From contig NZ_BMWG01000008.1 of assembly GCF_014651115.1 (NCBI RefSeq), positions 131,445 to 195,444 of the forward strand: a stretch of DNA of 64,000 nt, written 5' to 3'. Every line of letters begins with the position of its first letter. Within the stretch, counting starts at the first letter, position 1. Origin of the DNA: Streptomyces inusitatus (lineage in GTDB: Bacteria > Actinomycetota > Actinomycetes > Streptomycetales > Streptomycetaceae). Below, one piece after another: positions 9,294 through 17,367 of the stretch. The position numbers and the translations under genes were made by a program. A model generated the notes under the pieces. It was not told where the DNA came from, searched no databases, and saw only the letters and a program-made list of their open reading frames with translations.

Positions 9294-9325
9294 GGACCCC
9301 GGCGCGACGATCCGCGCCGGGGTCC
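9294..9325 (+). terminator. Strong terminator after hemH-IMPase operon
   Basis: A perfect 12-base stem, GGACCCCGGCGC with GCGCCGGGGTCC, encloses an 8-base loop and is followed by TT. From here to 9558 there is only GC-rich DNA with short direct repeats (for example TGTCGTACGGGG twice near 9478-9505) and no gene. Confidence 0.85.
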
Positions 9326-9558
9326 TTCGAGTGATCCACGACCGCGCTCCGCCACCGGGTCCGGGCCGTGGGCGGCCGTGCTCTGTGCGTTCGGATGCGG
9401 GGTCGTACGGGATTCGGGCCGGATCCGCGGCCCGGATCCGCGGTTCGTTCGGATCGGGCCGGATCGGCGGCCGGGGTCTGTCGTACGGGGTATGTCGTAC
9501 GGGGCCGGGGGTGTGTCGTGCGGATTCGGGCCGGACGGGCGGTCGCCGGGGAGTCTCC

Positions 9559-9726
9559 CTAGGCGGCCCTGACCTCCACGCCGTGCTCGGCGGCCAGGCG
9601 GTGCAGATCGTCCAGCTCGGCCTGCTCGACGTCCGCGAGGAAGTCGTCGCCCGTCTCACGGGCCAGCGTGAGGTCGGTCTCGGCGGCCTTGATCCGCTGA
9701 AGCAGTCCTGCGGTGAATGCGTCCAT
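9559..9726 (-). CDS. Small conserved hypothetical protein, 55 aa
   Basis: A 55-residue, mostly helical, acidic protein: MDAFTAGLLQRIKAAETDL, then a segment alternating charged and hydrophobic residues (DFLADVEQAELDDLHRLAAE). No known domain, but a protein of this size and place is, as I recall, conserved next to cutRS in Streptomyces. GAGGGGG lies 5 bases before the ATG. The frame is open to 9951, but the upstream part is arginine-rich shadow. It is divergent from cutR. Confidence 0.75.
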   Translation of the reverse strand: MDAFTAGLLQRIKAAETDLTLARETGDDFLADVEQAELDDLHRLAAEHGVEVRAA

Positions 9727-9963
9727 GTGCGCCCCCTCGTCGTGGGTCGGTGGCACGGGGGTGTGCCGGGGCTCCCCTGCCGCGACAGGGGACGGGCGAT
9801 CACTGATGGCACGGTTCTGGAGGTGTGCCACTACGGGGCGTGATCGCGGGTGTCTTCTCGTCCTCCCCCGGCCTTCCCGCCGAGAAACCTCAACTGGCCC
9901 GGAATTCAGGCCGATTCCCCGGACGGCGGGCGGGCCGCCGCGAGCGCCCACCGCCTTACAGCC

Positions 9964-10013
9964 GGTTTACGCGCGTAACGGGCAGGATGGACACGCACAC
10001 CCGTGCGTAAACC
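9964..10013. promoter_or_regulatory. Inverted repeat in cutR leader, possible CutR operator
   Basis: GGTTTACGC (9964-9972) and GCGTAAACC (10005-10013) are perfect inverted copies 32 bases apart. A third half-site, GCGTAAC (9973-9979), abuts the first. The block ends 43 bases before the cutR start. Autoregulation by CutR is an inference from position. Confidence 0.5.
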
Positions 10014-10056
10014 TGCCCTGATCATGGCTGACGGGCCCGGAGGAAGGAATCCAGAC

Positions 10057-10710
10057 GTGCGCGTACTCGTCGTCGAGGACGAGCAGCTGCTCGCCGATGC
10101 GGTGGCCACCGGACTGCGCCGGGAGGCCATGGCCGTCGACGTCGTGTACGACGGAGCGGCGGCCCTGGAGCGGATCGGCGTCAACGACTACGACGTGGTC
10201 GTCCTGGACCGCGACCTCCCGCTCGTCCACGGCGACGATGTGTGCCGCAAGGTCGTGGAGCTGGGCATGCCGACCCGGGTGCTGATGCTGACCGCGTCCG
10301 GCGATGTCAGCGACCGCGTCGAGGGCCTGGAGCTGGGGGCGGACGACTATCTGCCCAAGCCCTTCGCCTTCACCGAGCTGATCGCCCGGGTGCGGGCGCT
10401 CGGGCGGCGCACCACCGTCCCGCTGCCGCCGGTCCTGGAGCGCGCCGGGATCAAGCTCGACCCCAACCGCCGGGAGGTCTTCCGCGACGGCCGGGAGATC
10501 CAGCTCGCGCCCAAGGAGTTCGCGGTCCTGGAGGTGCTGATGCGCAGCGAGGGCGCGGTCGTCTCGGCCGAGCAGCTGCTGGAGAAGGCCTGGGACGAGA
10601 ACACCGACCCGTTCACCAATGTGGTGCGGGTGACCGTGATGACCCTGCGGCGCAAGCTCGGGGAGCCTCCCGTGATCGTCACCGTGCCCGGCTCCGGCTA
10701 CCGGATCTGA
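10057..10710 (+). CDS. cutR: Response regulator CutR
   Basis: A 217-residue OmpR/PhoB-type response regulator. The receiver domain (about 1-112) has the acidic pair E7-D8, phospho-acceptor D51 in VVVLDRDLPL and K101 in YLPKPF. A winged-helix DNA-binding domain follows (about 130-217, ending RRKLGEPPVIVTVPGSGYRI). Length, start (MRVLVVEDEQ) and pairing with the kinase 4 bases downstream match CutR, described as part of a secretion-stress system resembling CssRS. The GTG start has AGGAAGGA 8 bases upstream; an 18-codon in-frame extension upstream is not supported. Confidence 0.93.
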   Translation: MRVLVVEDEQLLADAVATGLRREAMAVDVVYDGAAALERIGVNDYDVVVLDRDLPLVHGDDVCRKVVELGMPTRVLMLTASGDVSDRVEGLELGADDYLPKPFAFTELIARVRALGRRTTVPLPPVLERAGIKLDPNRREVFRDGREIQLAPKEFAVLEVLMRSEGAVVSAEQLLEKAWDENTDPFTNVVRVTVMTLRRKLGEPPVIVTVPGSGYRI

Positions 10711-10714
10711 GCGG

Positions 10715-11953
10715 ATGGCCTCCGCTCCGGCGCCCCCCTCGGCGCCTCCGAAGCCGACCTGGGACCCGCGCGACCCCGTGCGGCCGCTGCTGCGGCCCAC
10801 GATCCGGATAAGGCTGACGCTGCTGTACGGCGGCATGTTCCTGATCGCCGGGGTGCTGCTGCTGTCGATCATCTATCTGCTGGCCGCGCAGGCGCTCAGC
10901 TCCGGCACCTCGCTGCCCTTCAAGCTGCTCCCGGACAGCAAGATCCAGCGGACCAACGACTCCTGCCCGGCGCTCATCCGCGGGCTCTCGGCCGAGCAGG
11001 CCAACGCCGTGCTGTCCTCGTGCTTCGCGCACGAGCGGCAGGTGGCGCTGGACGATCTGCTGCGGCGGTCGCTCTTCGCCCTGCTGGGGCTGAGCATCAT
11101 CGCCTTCGCCTTCGGCTACGCGATGGCGGGCCGGGTGCTGTCGCCGCTCGGCCGGATCACCCGCACCGCCCGCCAGGTGGCCGGTTCCGATCTCTCCCGC
11201 CGGATCGAGCTGGACGGGCCCGACGACGAGCTGAAGGAGCTGGCCGACACCTTCGACGAGATGCTGGACCGCCTCAGCCGGGCCTTCACCGCCCAGCAGC
11301 GGTTCGTGGCGAACGCCTCGCACGAGCTGCGCACCCCGCTGGCGATCAATCGCACCCTGCTGGAAGTGCATCTCTCCGATCCGGGCGCGCCCGTGGAGCT
11401 CCAGCAGCTGGGCAAGACGCTGCTGGCCACCAATGAGCGCAGCGAGCAGCTGGTGGAGGGCCTGCTGCTGCTCGCCCGCAGCGACAATCAGACCTTTGAG
11501 CGGAAGCCGGTGGATCTGGCCGAGGTCGCGAGCCGCGCGGTCGACCAGACCCGCGCGGAGGCGGAGGCCAAGGGCGTGGAGATCCTCGGGGAGCGGTCGC
11601 CGGCGGTGGTCCAGGGCAATGGGGTGCTGCTGGAGCGGATCGCGCTGAATCTGGTGCAGAACGCCGTGCGGTACAACATCGCCGAGGACGGCTGGGTGCG
11701 GGTGACCACGGAGACCCAGCACGGCCAGGCGGTGCTGGTGGTGTCGAACACCGGTCCGGTGGTTCCCGCGTATGAGATCGACAGCCTCTGGGAGCCGTTC
11801 CGGCGGCTCCGGGAGGACCGTACGGGCAGTGACAAGGGTGTGGGTCTCGGTCTTTCGATCGCCCGGTCGGTGGCCCGCGCCCACGGGGGACGTATCATCG
11901 CGGAGCCCCGTGAGGGGGGAGGGCTCGTGATGCGCGTCACGCTTCCCCTCTGA
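10715..11953 (+). CDS. cutS: Sensor histidine kinase CutS
   Basis: A 412-residue membrane kinase. Transmembrane helices lie at about residues 34-60 and 116-140 and bracket a short extracytoplasmic sensor with two cysteines (C84, C103). HAMP follows (about 140-195), then the dimerisation/phosphorylation motif ASHELRTPLA with H203, and an ATPase domain with N box LNLVQNAVRYN and G boxes (DKGVGLGLSI) to the end. The two sensor cysteines could report disulfide status outside the membrane, fitting a secretion-stress role; that is inference. It starts 4 bases after cutR and is certainly cotranscribed. Confidence 0.93.
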   Translation: MASAPAPPSAPPKPTWDPRDPVRPLLRPTIRIRLTLLYGGMFLIAGVLLLSIIYLLAAQALSSGTSLPFKLLPDSKIQRTNDSCPALIRGLSAEQANAVLSSCFAHERQVALDDLLRRSLFALLGLSIIAFAFGYAMAGRVLSPLGRITRTARQVAGSDLSRRIELDGPDDELKELADTFDEMLDRLSRAFTAQQRFVANASHELRTPLAINRTLLEVHLSDPGAPVELQQLGKTLLATNERSEQLVEGLLLLARSDNQTFERKPVDLAEVASRAVDQTRAEAEAKGVEILGERSPAVVQGNGVLLERIALNLVQNAVRYNIAEDGWVRVTTETQHGQAVLVVSNTGPVVPAYEIDSLWEPFRRLREDRTGSDKGVGLGLSIARSVARAHGGRIIAEPREGGGLVMRVTLPL

Positions 11954-12026
11954 GACAGTGTTTCGACGGCAGCCAACCCGTTCGCTTTGGGCGGAATTTT
12001 CGGGACTCGTTCCCGGGTTATGGCTG

Positions 12027-12040
12027 TGTGATCGATCACA
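12027..12040. promoter_or_regulatory. Perfect 14-bp palindrome TGTGATCGATCACA
   Basis: The site lies in the 399-base gap between cutS and the DUF4193 gene, 74 bases after cutS. The half-sites TGTGA/TCACA are those of CRP-family regulators, but the spacer is 4 rather than 6, so assignment to Crp is uncertain. The rest of the gap has no gene; a weak TTGATG-N18-TCAGGT promoter is possible at 12248-12277. Confidence 0.45.
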
Positions 12041-12352
12041 GAGGCGGCTTTCAGGCCATCTACTCTCCGTGATCAGGTCCCTTTCCGGAAAGCCGGTAAA
12101 AGTCCGGGTTTCCGGGTGCCAAGATGACGGGAAGTACACGGGGTGGCGCCCGTGAGCTGCGGCATTGGGATCGTGTACGGTCCCCATCGCCATCCAACCC
12201 GATCACCCTCGGGTCGATCCGGTTGGGTGTCGATTCAGTAACAGACCTTGATGTGAGGCAAAATCTCCGCCTCAGGTCGGGCACAAGTCCGGCCTCTCAC
12301 GCGTTACGTGCGCTGGAGACACCCGCAACCACCCAGGAGGGGGAGAAGCGAC

Positions 12353-12649
12353 ATGGCAACGGATTACGACACCCCACGCAAGACCGACGACGACGTCGAC
12401 TCCGACAGTCTTGAAGAGCTCAAGGCCCGGAGGAACGACAAGTCGACCTCGACCGTCGATGTCGACGAGTTCGAGGCCGCCGAGGGCATGGAGCTCCCCG
12501 GCGCGGACCTGTCCAACGAGGAGCTGGCCGTCCGGGTCCTGCCCAAGCAGGCGGACGAGTTCACGTGCATGAGCTGTTTCCTCGTGCACCACCGCAGCCA
12601 GCTGGCCCGCGAGAAGAACGGCCAGCCCATCTGCCGCGACTGCGACTGA
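12353..12649 (+). CDS. DUF4193 zinc-ribbon protein
   Basis: A 98-residue actinobacterial conserved protein. It has an acidic N-terminal half with DYDTPRKTDDDVDSDSLEEL and a C-terminal zinc ribbon with two CxxC pairs, CMSC and CRDC, 22 residues apart (about 73-97). Function unknown; such proteins are found across Streptomyces and Mycobacterium. A very strong AGGAGGGGGAG precedes the ATG. The frame is open 15 codons further, without support. The next gene follows after 13 bases. Confidence 0.92.
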   Translation: MATDYDTPRKTDDDVDSDSLEELKARRNDKSTSTVDVDEFEAAEGMELPGADLSNEELAVRVLPKQADEFTCMSCFLVHHRSQLAREKNGQPICRDCD

Positions 12650-12662
12650 GGTCCGGTCGGCC

Positions 12663-13658
12663 GTGGCAGACGAGACACCGATCAGGAAGCGGCGCTTCCG
12701 GCTCCAGAAGGCGTCGGAAGCGCACCAGGGCGGCACAGCACCGGCGGACGGCTCCACGCCCTCCGGCGGGCACTCCGCCGCCCTCCTGCCCCGTCGTGCG
12801 GGAGACGTCGAGCGTGGCCCCGAGGCCCCGTCCGGCGTCTTCCCGCACGAGGCCGCTCTTGAGACCCTCCCCCGGGAGACTCAGCAGGCCCTCGAAGCGC
12901 TGCCCGCCGAGGCGGGCGACGAGCCGGGGACGGCGACCAGGTTCCGGCGGCTCGCCGCCGTGCGCCAGGGCGTCATCCGGAGCGGCGAGGGCGCCAAGGC
13001 CGCGGTCGGCTATGTCGCCGACCGTGTCATCGAGAACGCGCCGCGTGTGCCGGTGCGCGATCTGGCGACCCTGCGCGCCCAATTCCCGGGGCTGAGCCCC
13101 GAGCAGCTCGCCGACAAGCTGGTCGCGGGCGCGGCCAACGCCACCGCCACCGTCGGCGCGGGCGTGGGAGCCGTCGCGATGCTGCCCGTACCGCCGGCGA
13201 TGCCGGCCGAGCTGGCGGCGGAGATCACCGGTGTGGCGGCGATCGAGCTGAAGCTCATAGCCGAGCTGCACGAGGTCTACGGCCTGCGTCCCGAGGGCGG
13301 TCTCAAGGACCGCACCACCGCGTATCTGACCGCCTGGTCGGAAGAGCGCGGTGTCCAGGTGACCAAGCCGGGGACCTACAAGAACGCCGTGATGGCCAGC
13401 CGCGGCCTCAAGCACGAGCTGCGCCAGCAGATCATGAAGCGCATGATCCGCAATCTGCCGAACCTGATGCCGTTCATGGTCGGCGCGGCGGTCGGCGCGG
13501 TGATGAACCGGCGGGACACCCGCCATCTCGCGGACCGTGTCCGCAAGGATCTGCGAGCCCGGCAGACGCACTGGGACGCGCTCCCCTCGCTGCCGCCGCT
13601 GGAGCAGCCCGCCCAGCCTCTGGAGGGCCTGCCCAAGCGCCCCGAACTGGAGAGCTGA
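12663..13658 (+). CDS. Conserved hypothetical protein downstream of DUF4193
   Basis: A 331-residue protein of unknown function. The first 110 residues are polar and probably disordered after a basic start (IRKRRFRLQK). A central Ala/Val/Gly-rich block (about 150-195, ATVGAGVGAVAMLPVPPAMP) may contact membrane. It is followed by a well-ordered region (VAAIELKLIAELHEVYGLRP) and a second Gly/Ala segment MVGAAVGAVMNRRDTRHLAD, with a basic tail. The middle faintly recalls EcsC-type proteins, but I would not assign that. GTG start, coupled to DUF4193. Confidence 0.8.
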   Translation: MADETPIRKRRFRLQKASEAHQGGTAPADGSTPSGGHSAALLPRRAGDVERGPEAPSGVFPHEAALETLPRETQQALEALPAEAGDEPGTATRFRRLAAVRQGVIRSGEGAKAAVGYVADRVIENAPRVPVRDLATLRAQFPGLSPEQLADKLVAGAANATATVGAGVGAVAMLPVPPAMPAELAAEITGVAAIELKLIAELHEVYGLRPEGGLKDRTTAYLTAWSEERGVQVTKPGTYKNAVMASRGLKHELRQQIMKRMIRNLPNLMPFMVGAAVGAVMNRRDTRHLADRVRKDLRARQTHWDALPSLPPLEQPAQPLEGLPKRPELES

Positions 13659-13719
13659 CCCCAGAGGGGCTCCCAGGCTCCCAGAGCCCCGGAAGACCCC
13701 GGAAACCCCAAGGACCCCA

Positions 13720-13757
13720 AGAGCCCCGAGGCGACCCCACTGGCCGCGCGGGGCTCT
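13720..13757. terminator. Bidirectional terminator
   Basis: AGAGCCCCG and CGGGGCTCT form a 9-base stem with a 20-base loop between convergent genes. A second, interleaved repeat (CCACTG at 13737, CAGTGG at 13758) could form an alternative fold. Confidence 0.6.
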
Positions 13758-13808
13758 CAGTGGCTCATGAGCCCCCTGGGGCCCCCTCGGCCCGTGAGCC
13801 CCTCAGCC

Positions 13809-14255
13809 TCAGCCCGCCAGCGCGGCGGCCAGGGCCTTCGGGTTCCGGGTCGACAGATAGACGTACGGGGTCGGGTCGGCCGGATCCGTGATCTCGACCC
13901 GTACCGCCGTCGGGATGTAGCTGCGCAGCAGCATGAAGGCGCGCGGGTCGGCCTTGTGGAAGCGCCAGGCCCTGGCCTCCTCCGCGTCCAGCTCCTCGGG
14001 CTCCCCCAGCGCCGTGAGCGGGATCCGCGCGTCGCCCACCACCAGCGAGCCGGCCACCACCCGGATCCGGGCCGAGCCGTACGAGCTGACCACGGCCGCG
14101 GCCAGCGCACCGGCCCCGACCAGTCCGCCGAGGGTCGCCACGGTGCCGATCGGGAAGGTGAGCAGGCCGCCCGAGAAGGCCACGAGAGCGCAGATGGCCC
14201 ACCAGCTCCAGGGGGCGGTCAGTCGTTCGTCGTAGCGCGGGGTGGAAGGCTGCAT
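13809..14255 (-). CDS. DUF3093 membrane protein
   Basis: A 148-residue protein with two adjacent hydrophobic helices at about residues 15-60 (WSWWAICALVAFSGGLLTFP, then a Gly/Ala-rich second helix) and a soluble C-terminal domain (GSLVVGDARIPL, then AWRFHKADPRAFMLLRSYIP and YVYLSTRNPKALAAAL). This is the DUF3093 pattern, typical of Actinobacteria and commonly beside dut. Function unknown. The ATG at MQPSTPRYDERLTAPW fits the family; the frame remains open upstream without support. Divergent from the thioesterase-dut operon. Confidence 0.9.
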   Translation of the reverse strand: MQPSTPRYDERLTAPWSWWAICALVAFSGGLLTFPIGTVATLGGLVGAGALAAAVVSSYGSARIRVVAGSLVVGDARIPLTALGEPEELDAEEARAWRFHKADPRAFMLLRSYIPTAVRVEITDPADPTPYVYLSTRNPKALAAALAG

Positions 14256-14367
14256 GAGGCCAAGCTTGGCACGCGCCCCCGGCGGGCCGTCCGGGCGGGT
14301 GCGGTGCGCGGTCGAAGAGGCGGCTCGTCTGGGCCCGGCCGCCCGACCGCGGGTAAGGTCTGCGGCT

Positions 14368-14976
14368 GTGAGCACTGCGAATCCCCGGGGAACGAACCCC
14401 GCGTCCTCGGCCCTGACGCCTCCGCCGAGCGCCATACCGCCGGTACGTCACCCCGACGCGCCCGCCCCCGGCGAACTGCTCGGCGCGCACTACGAGGACT
14501 GCTTCGGCTGCGGCGGCGGCCAGCCCCACGGCCTGCACCTCCAGGCGCGCGCGGGCGAGGGTGTGAGCATCACCGCCGAGTTCACCGTGAAACCCGCCCA
14601 CCAGGGCGCTCCGGGCCTCGCGCACGGCGGTGTGCTGACCTCCGCCCTGGACGAGACGCTGGGCTCGCTGAACTGGCTGCTGCGGACGATCGCGGTGACC
14701 GGCCGGCTGGAGACCGATTTCGTGCGGCCCGTGCCCGTGGACACCACGCTCTTCCTCCAGGCCGAGGTGGCGGCCGTGGCCGGGCGCAAGATCTACTCCA
14801 CCGCCGTGGGCCGGATCGGCGGGCCCGACGGGCCGGTCGCCGTGCGCGCCCAGGCACTCTTCATCGAGGTCAAGGTCGATCACTTCATCGACAACGGCCG
14901 CCCGGAGGAGATCCGGGCGGCGATGGCCGATCCCGACCAGATCCGGCGCGTACGCGCCTTCGAGGTGAACCCCTGA
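14368..14976 (+). CDS. PaaI-family (hotdog) thioesterase
   Basis: A 202-residue hotdog-fold protein. After a proline-rich leader, the domain (about 40-165) has YEDCFGCGGGQPHGLHL and the catalytic-loop motif GLAHGGVLTSALDETLG, matching PaaI/4HBT acyl-CoA thioesterases. The substrate is unknown. I chose the GTG giving VSTANPRG because upstream residues are arginine-rich shadow; AAGG lies 9 bases before it, so the exact start is uncertain. Its TGA overlaps the dut ATG by one base, so translation is coupled. Confidence 0.88.
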   Translation: MSTANPRGTNPASSALTPPPSAIPPVRHPDAPAPGELLGAHYEDCFGCGGGQPHGLHLQARAGEGVSITAEFTVKPAHQGAPGLAHGGVLTSALDETLGSLNWLLRTIAVTGRLETDFVRPVPVDTTLFLQAEVAAVAGRKIYSTAVGRIGGPDGPVAVRAQALFIEVKVDHFIDNGRPEEIRAAMADPDQIRRVRAFEVNP

Positions 14977-15491
14977 TGTCCCAGACGCCCGTCGACGTGC
15001 TGATCCGCCGGGTAGACCCGGAGGTGCCGCTTCCGGTCTATGCGCAGCCCGGTGACGCCGGTGCCGACCTGGTGACCCGCGAGGCCGCCGAGCTGGCTCC
15101 CGGGGAGCGCGCCGTGCTGCCCACCGGGGTCTCCATCGCGCTCCCCGACGGCTACGCCGCCTTCGTCCACCCGCGCTCCGGGCTCGCCGCCCGCTGCGGT
15201 GTGGCCCTGGTGAATGCCCCGGGGACGATTGATGCCGGGTACCGTGGGGAGATCAAGGTGATCGTGGTCAATCTCGACCCGCGCGAGACCGTGCGGTTCG
15301 AGAGGTTCGACCGCATTGCGCAACTGGTCGTCCAGCAGGTCGAGAAGGTGCGCTTCCACGAGGTGGCGGAACTTCCCGGCTCGGCGCGGGCCGAGGGCGG
15401 CTTCGGGTCCACCGGTGGTCACGCCGCCGTGGACGGCTCAACGGGTGGGAATAGATACGCTTCCGTCGTATCCGACCGGGAAGGACAGTGA
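14976..15491 (+). CDS. dut: dUTP diphosphatase
   Basis: A 171-residue trimeric dUTPase, which hydrolyses dUTP to dUMP and PPi. The conserved motifs are visible in order: PGDAGADL (motif 1, about residue 23), HPRSGLAARCGVALVNAPGT (motifs 2-3), DAGYRGEIKV, and the C-terminal lid motif RAEGGFGSTGG (about 145). The C-terminus carries about 20 extra residues after the lid, typical of Streptomyces. The start ATG overlaps the stop of the thioesterase gene; the next gene begins one base after the stop. Confidence 0.96.
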   Translation: MSQTPVDVLIRRVDPEVPLPVYAQPGDAGADLVTREAAELAPGERAVLPTGVSIALPDGYAAFVHPRSGLAARCGVALVNAPGTIDAGYRGEIKVIVVNLDPRETVRFERFDRIAQLVVQQVEKVRFHEVAELPGSARAEGGFGSTGGHAAVDGSTGGNRYASVVSDREGQ

Positions 15492-15492
15492 C

Positions 15493-16275
15493 GTGTTCGG
15501 ACGTCGCAAGAAGAGTGGTTCCGCGGAGGACGCGGACGCAACGGGCGAGGCCGGGCAGGTCGTCGACGAACGCGACGCGGAGGCCGGTGACGAGAGCGCC
15601 GAGGCGGGGGGCTCCCGCCGGGTGAACCTCCCGCCGGCCCCGCGCCCCGACGGACCCTGGGACGCCTCCGAGGTGTCCGCCCCCGGCGAGGGCCGGGTCG
15701 ATCTGGGCGGTCTTTTCGTGCCCGGGGTCGAGGGCATGGAGCTGCGGGTGGAGGTCGCGGGCGACGCGATCGTCGCGGCCACGGTCGTGCTGCGCGACAG
15801 CGCCGTACAGCTCCAGGCGTTCGCCGCGCCCAAGAAGGAAGGCATCTGGGGCGAGGTCCGCGACGAGATCGCCTCCGGCATCACCCAGCAGGGCGGGATC
15901 ATCGACGAGGTCGAGGGTCCGCTGGGCTGGGAGCTGCGGGCCCAGGTGCCCGTACAGCTGCCGGACGGCACCGGCGGGGTGCAGCTCGTGCGCTTCGTCG
16001 GCGTGGACGGGCCCCGCTGGTTCCTGCGCGGAGTGATCTCCGGGCAGGGCGCGGTGCAGCCCGAGGCCGCCGGTCTGCTGGAGCAGGTCTTCCGGGACAC
16101 GGTCGTCGTCCGCGGCGACGGCCCGATGGCCCCCCGTGACCCGATCGTCCTCAAGCTTCCCGAGGACGCGCAGATGGTCCCCGAGGGCGTCCAGCAGGAG
16201 GACCAGGAGAGCTCCCGCTTCTCCGGCGGCATGGGCCAGCTCCAGCGCGGCCCCGAGATCACCGAGGTGCGCTGA
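15493..16275 (+). CDS. DUF3710 protein
   Basis: A 260-residue actinobacterial protein. A charged, disordered N-terminus (FGRRKKSGSAEDADA and on to about residue 55) leads into the DUF3710 domain, with GRVDLGGLFVPGVEGMELRV, EGIWGEVRDEIASGI and RWFLRGVISGQGA as conserved blocks. Function unknown; it is a fixed neighbour of dut in Streptomyces. GTG start with GGAAGGA upstream, one base after the dut stop. The operon ends at the strong hairpin downstream. Confidence 0.93.
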   Translation: MFGRRKKSGSAEDADATGEAGQVVDERDAEAGDESAEAGGSRRVNLPPAPRPDGPWDASEVSAPGEGRVDLGGLFVPGVEGMELRVEVAGDAIVAATVVLRDSAVQLQAFAAPKKEGIWGEVRDEIASGITQQGGIIDEVEGPLGWELRAQVPVQLPDGTGGVQLVRFVGVDGPRWFLRGVISGQGAVQPEAAGLLEQVFRDTVVVRGDGPMAPRDPIVLKLPEDAQMVPEGVQQEDQESSRFSGGMGQLQRGPEITEVR

Positions 16276-16287
16276 CCCGATCCGGGT

Positions 16288-16327
16288 CCGGTGGGCCGCA
16301 CTCCCGTCAGGGGGTGCGGCCCACCGG
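16288..16327 (+). terminator. Strong terminator after DUF3710
   Basis: A perfect 14-base stem (CCGGTGGGCCGCAC at 16288-16301, GTGCGGCCCACCGG at 16314-16327) encloses a 12-base loop that can pair further, 12 bases after the stop. Confidence 0.88.
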
Positions 16328-16383
16328 CGTTTCGCCGTACTGTGCCGATCACCGAGGTCGGACATGCGTACGAGGGGGCTGGG

Positions 16384-17124
16384 ATGGCCGGGAACACTGA
16401 GGTCGGCGCGGGGGCGGCCGCCACGGCGGAACGGCGGGGCGGGCCCATGGTCCGGGTGGAGGATCTGCACCGGTCGTACGGCACCGGGGCGGCGGCCGTG
16501 CACGCGCTGCGGGGCGTCTCCTTCGAGGTCCCGCGCGGGGAGCTGGTCGCGCTCAGGGGCCGGTCCGGCTCGGGCAAGACCACCCTGCTCAATCTGGTCG
16601 GCGGCCTCGACTCCCCCGACGAGGGCCGGGTGACGGTGGACGACACCGATCTGGCCGCCCTCGGCGAGAACGGCATGCTGGAGCTGCGCCGGGACCGGAT
16701 CGGCTTCGTCTTCCAGTCCTTCGGGCTGATTCCGATCCTCAGCGCGGCCGAGAACGTCGGTCTCCCGATGCGGCTGCGCAAGGCGCCCGCGCGCGAGCGC
16801 GAGGAGCGGGTGGAGCTGCTGCTGACGCTGGTGGGGCTGGCCGGTCACGCGGCGCAGCGGCCCGGGGAGCTGTCCGGCGGCCAGCAGCAGCGGGTCGCCA
16901 TCGCCAGGGCGCTGGCCAACCGGCCCGCGCTGCTGATCGCCGACGAGCCGACCGGGCAGCTGGACGCGGAGACGGGTCTGTCGGTGATGGAGCTGCTGCG
17001 GGCGGTGGTGCGCACCGAGGGGGTGACGGCGCTGGTGGCGACCCACGACCCCCAGCTGCTGGGACTGGCCGACCGGGTGCTCGAACTGAACGACGGGGAG
17101 ATCACCGAGGGCCGGGCGGTGTGA
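16384..17124 (+). CDS. Orphan ABC transporter ATP-binding protein (MacB/LolD type)
   Basis: A 246-residue ATPase with Walker A GRSGSGKTT (about residue 60), the Q-loop FVFQSFGLIPILSA, signature LSGGQQQRVAIARAL, Walker B LLIADEPTGQLD and switch His in VATHDPQ. It belongs to the lipoprotein/macrolide exporter class, which normally works with FtsX-type permeases. None is adjacent: it lies between two terminators. The start MAGNTEVG follows GAGGGGG at 6 bases. It could serve the permeases at 22-28 kb or stand-alone permeases elsewhere. Confidence 0.88.
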   Translation: MAGNTEVGAGAAATAERRGGPMVRVEDLHRSYGTGAAAVHALRGVSFEVPRGELVALRGRSGSGKTTLLNLVGGLDSPDEGRVTVDDTDLAALGENGMLELRRDRIGFVFQSFGLIPILSAAENVGLPMRLRKAPAREREERVELLLTLVGLAGHAAQRPGELSGGQQQRVAIARALANRPALLIADEPTGQLDAETGLSVMELLRAVVRTEGVTALVATHDPQLLGLADRVLELNDGEITEGRAV

Positions 17125-17133
17125 CGCTCCGGG

Positions 17134-17151
17134 GGTGCCCGCGCGGGCGCC
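17134..17151 (+). terminator. Hairpin after orphan ATPase
   Basis: An 18-base GC hairpin centred on GCCCGCGCGGGC, with one G:U pair extending the stem, starts 9 bases after the stop. Confidence 0.6.
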
Positions 17152-17185
17152 GGAATCGGCCGGGACCGTCGTGGTGCGGAGCCGT

Positions 17186-17224
17186 GTTGACGGCCCGGAT
17201 CAGGGGAAACGCCCGGCCGTCAAC
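17186..17224. promoter_or_regulatory. Perfect inverted repeat upstream of kdpD
   Basis: GTTGACGGCC (17186-17195) and GGCCGTCAAC (17215-17224) are exact inverted copies with a 19-base gap, about 145 bases before kdpD. Each arm contains a TTGAC -35-like element. It could be an operator or a leader hairpin; the regulator is unknown. Confidence 0.45.
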
Positions 17225-17367
17225 CGGAGCCCGGTGTATCAGAATCCCGTCAAGGAGAGGGCTGACGCCGCCGACCCACCCGATTTGCCCGAATCGCTCG
17301 CCGTAAGGTCGTCGGAGCGCAAGCAGCTGTTCCACCAGACCGGCTGATTCTGAAAGACAATGAGGCC

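Noticed and set aside
9241..9300. CRISPR array
   Set aside because: The repeats are short, contiguous decamers without spacers.
17135..17347. Plus-strand 70-codon frame before kdpD
   Set aside because: Polar low-complexity product, contains the inverted repeat and terminator; no ribosome site.
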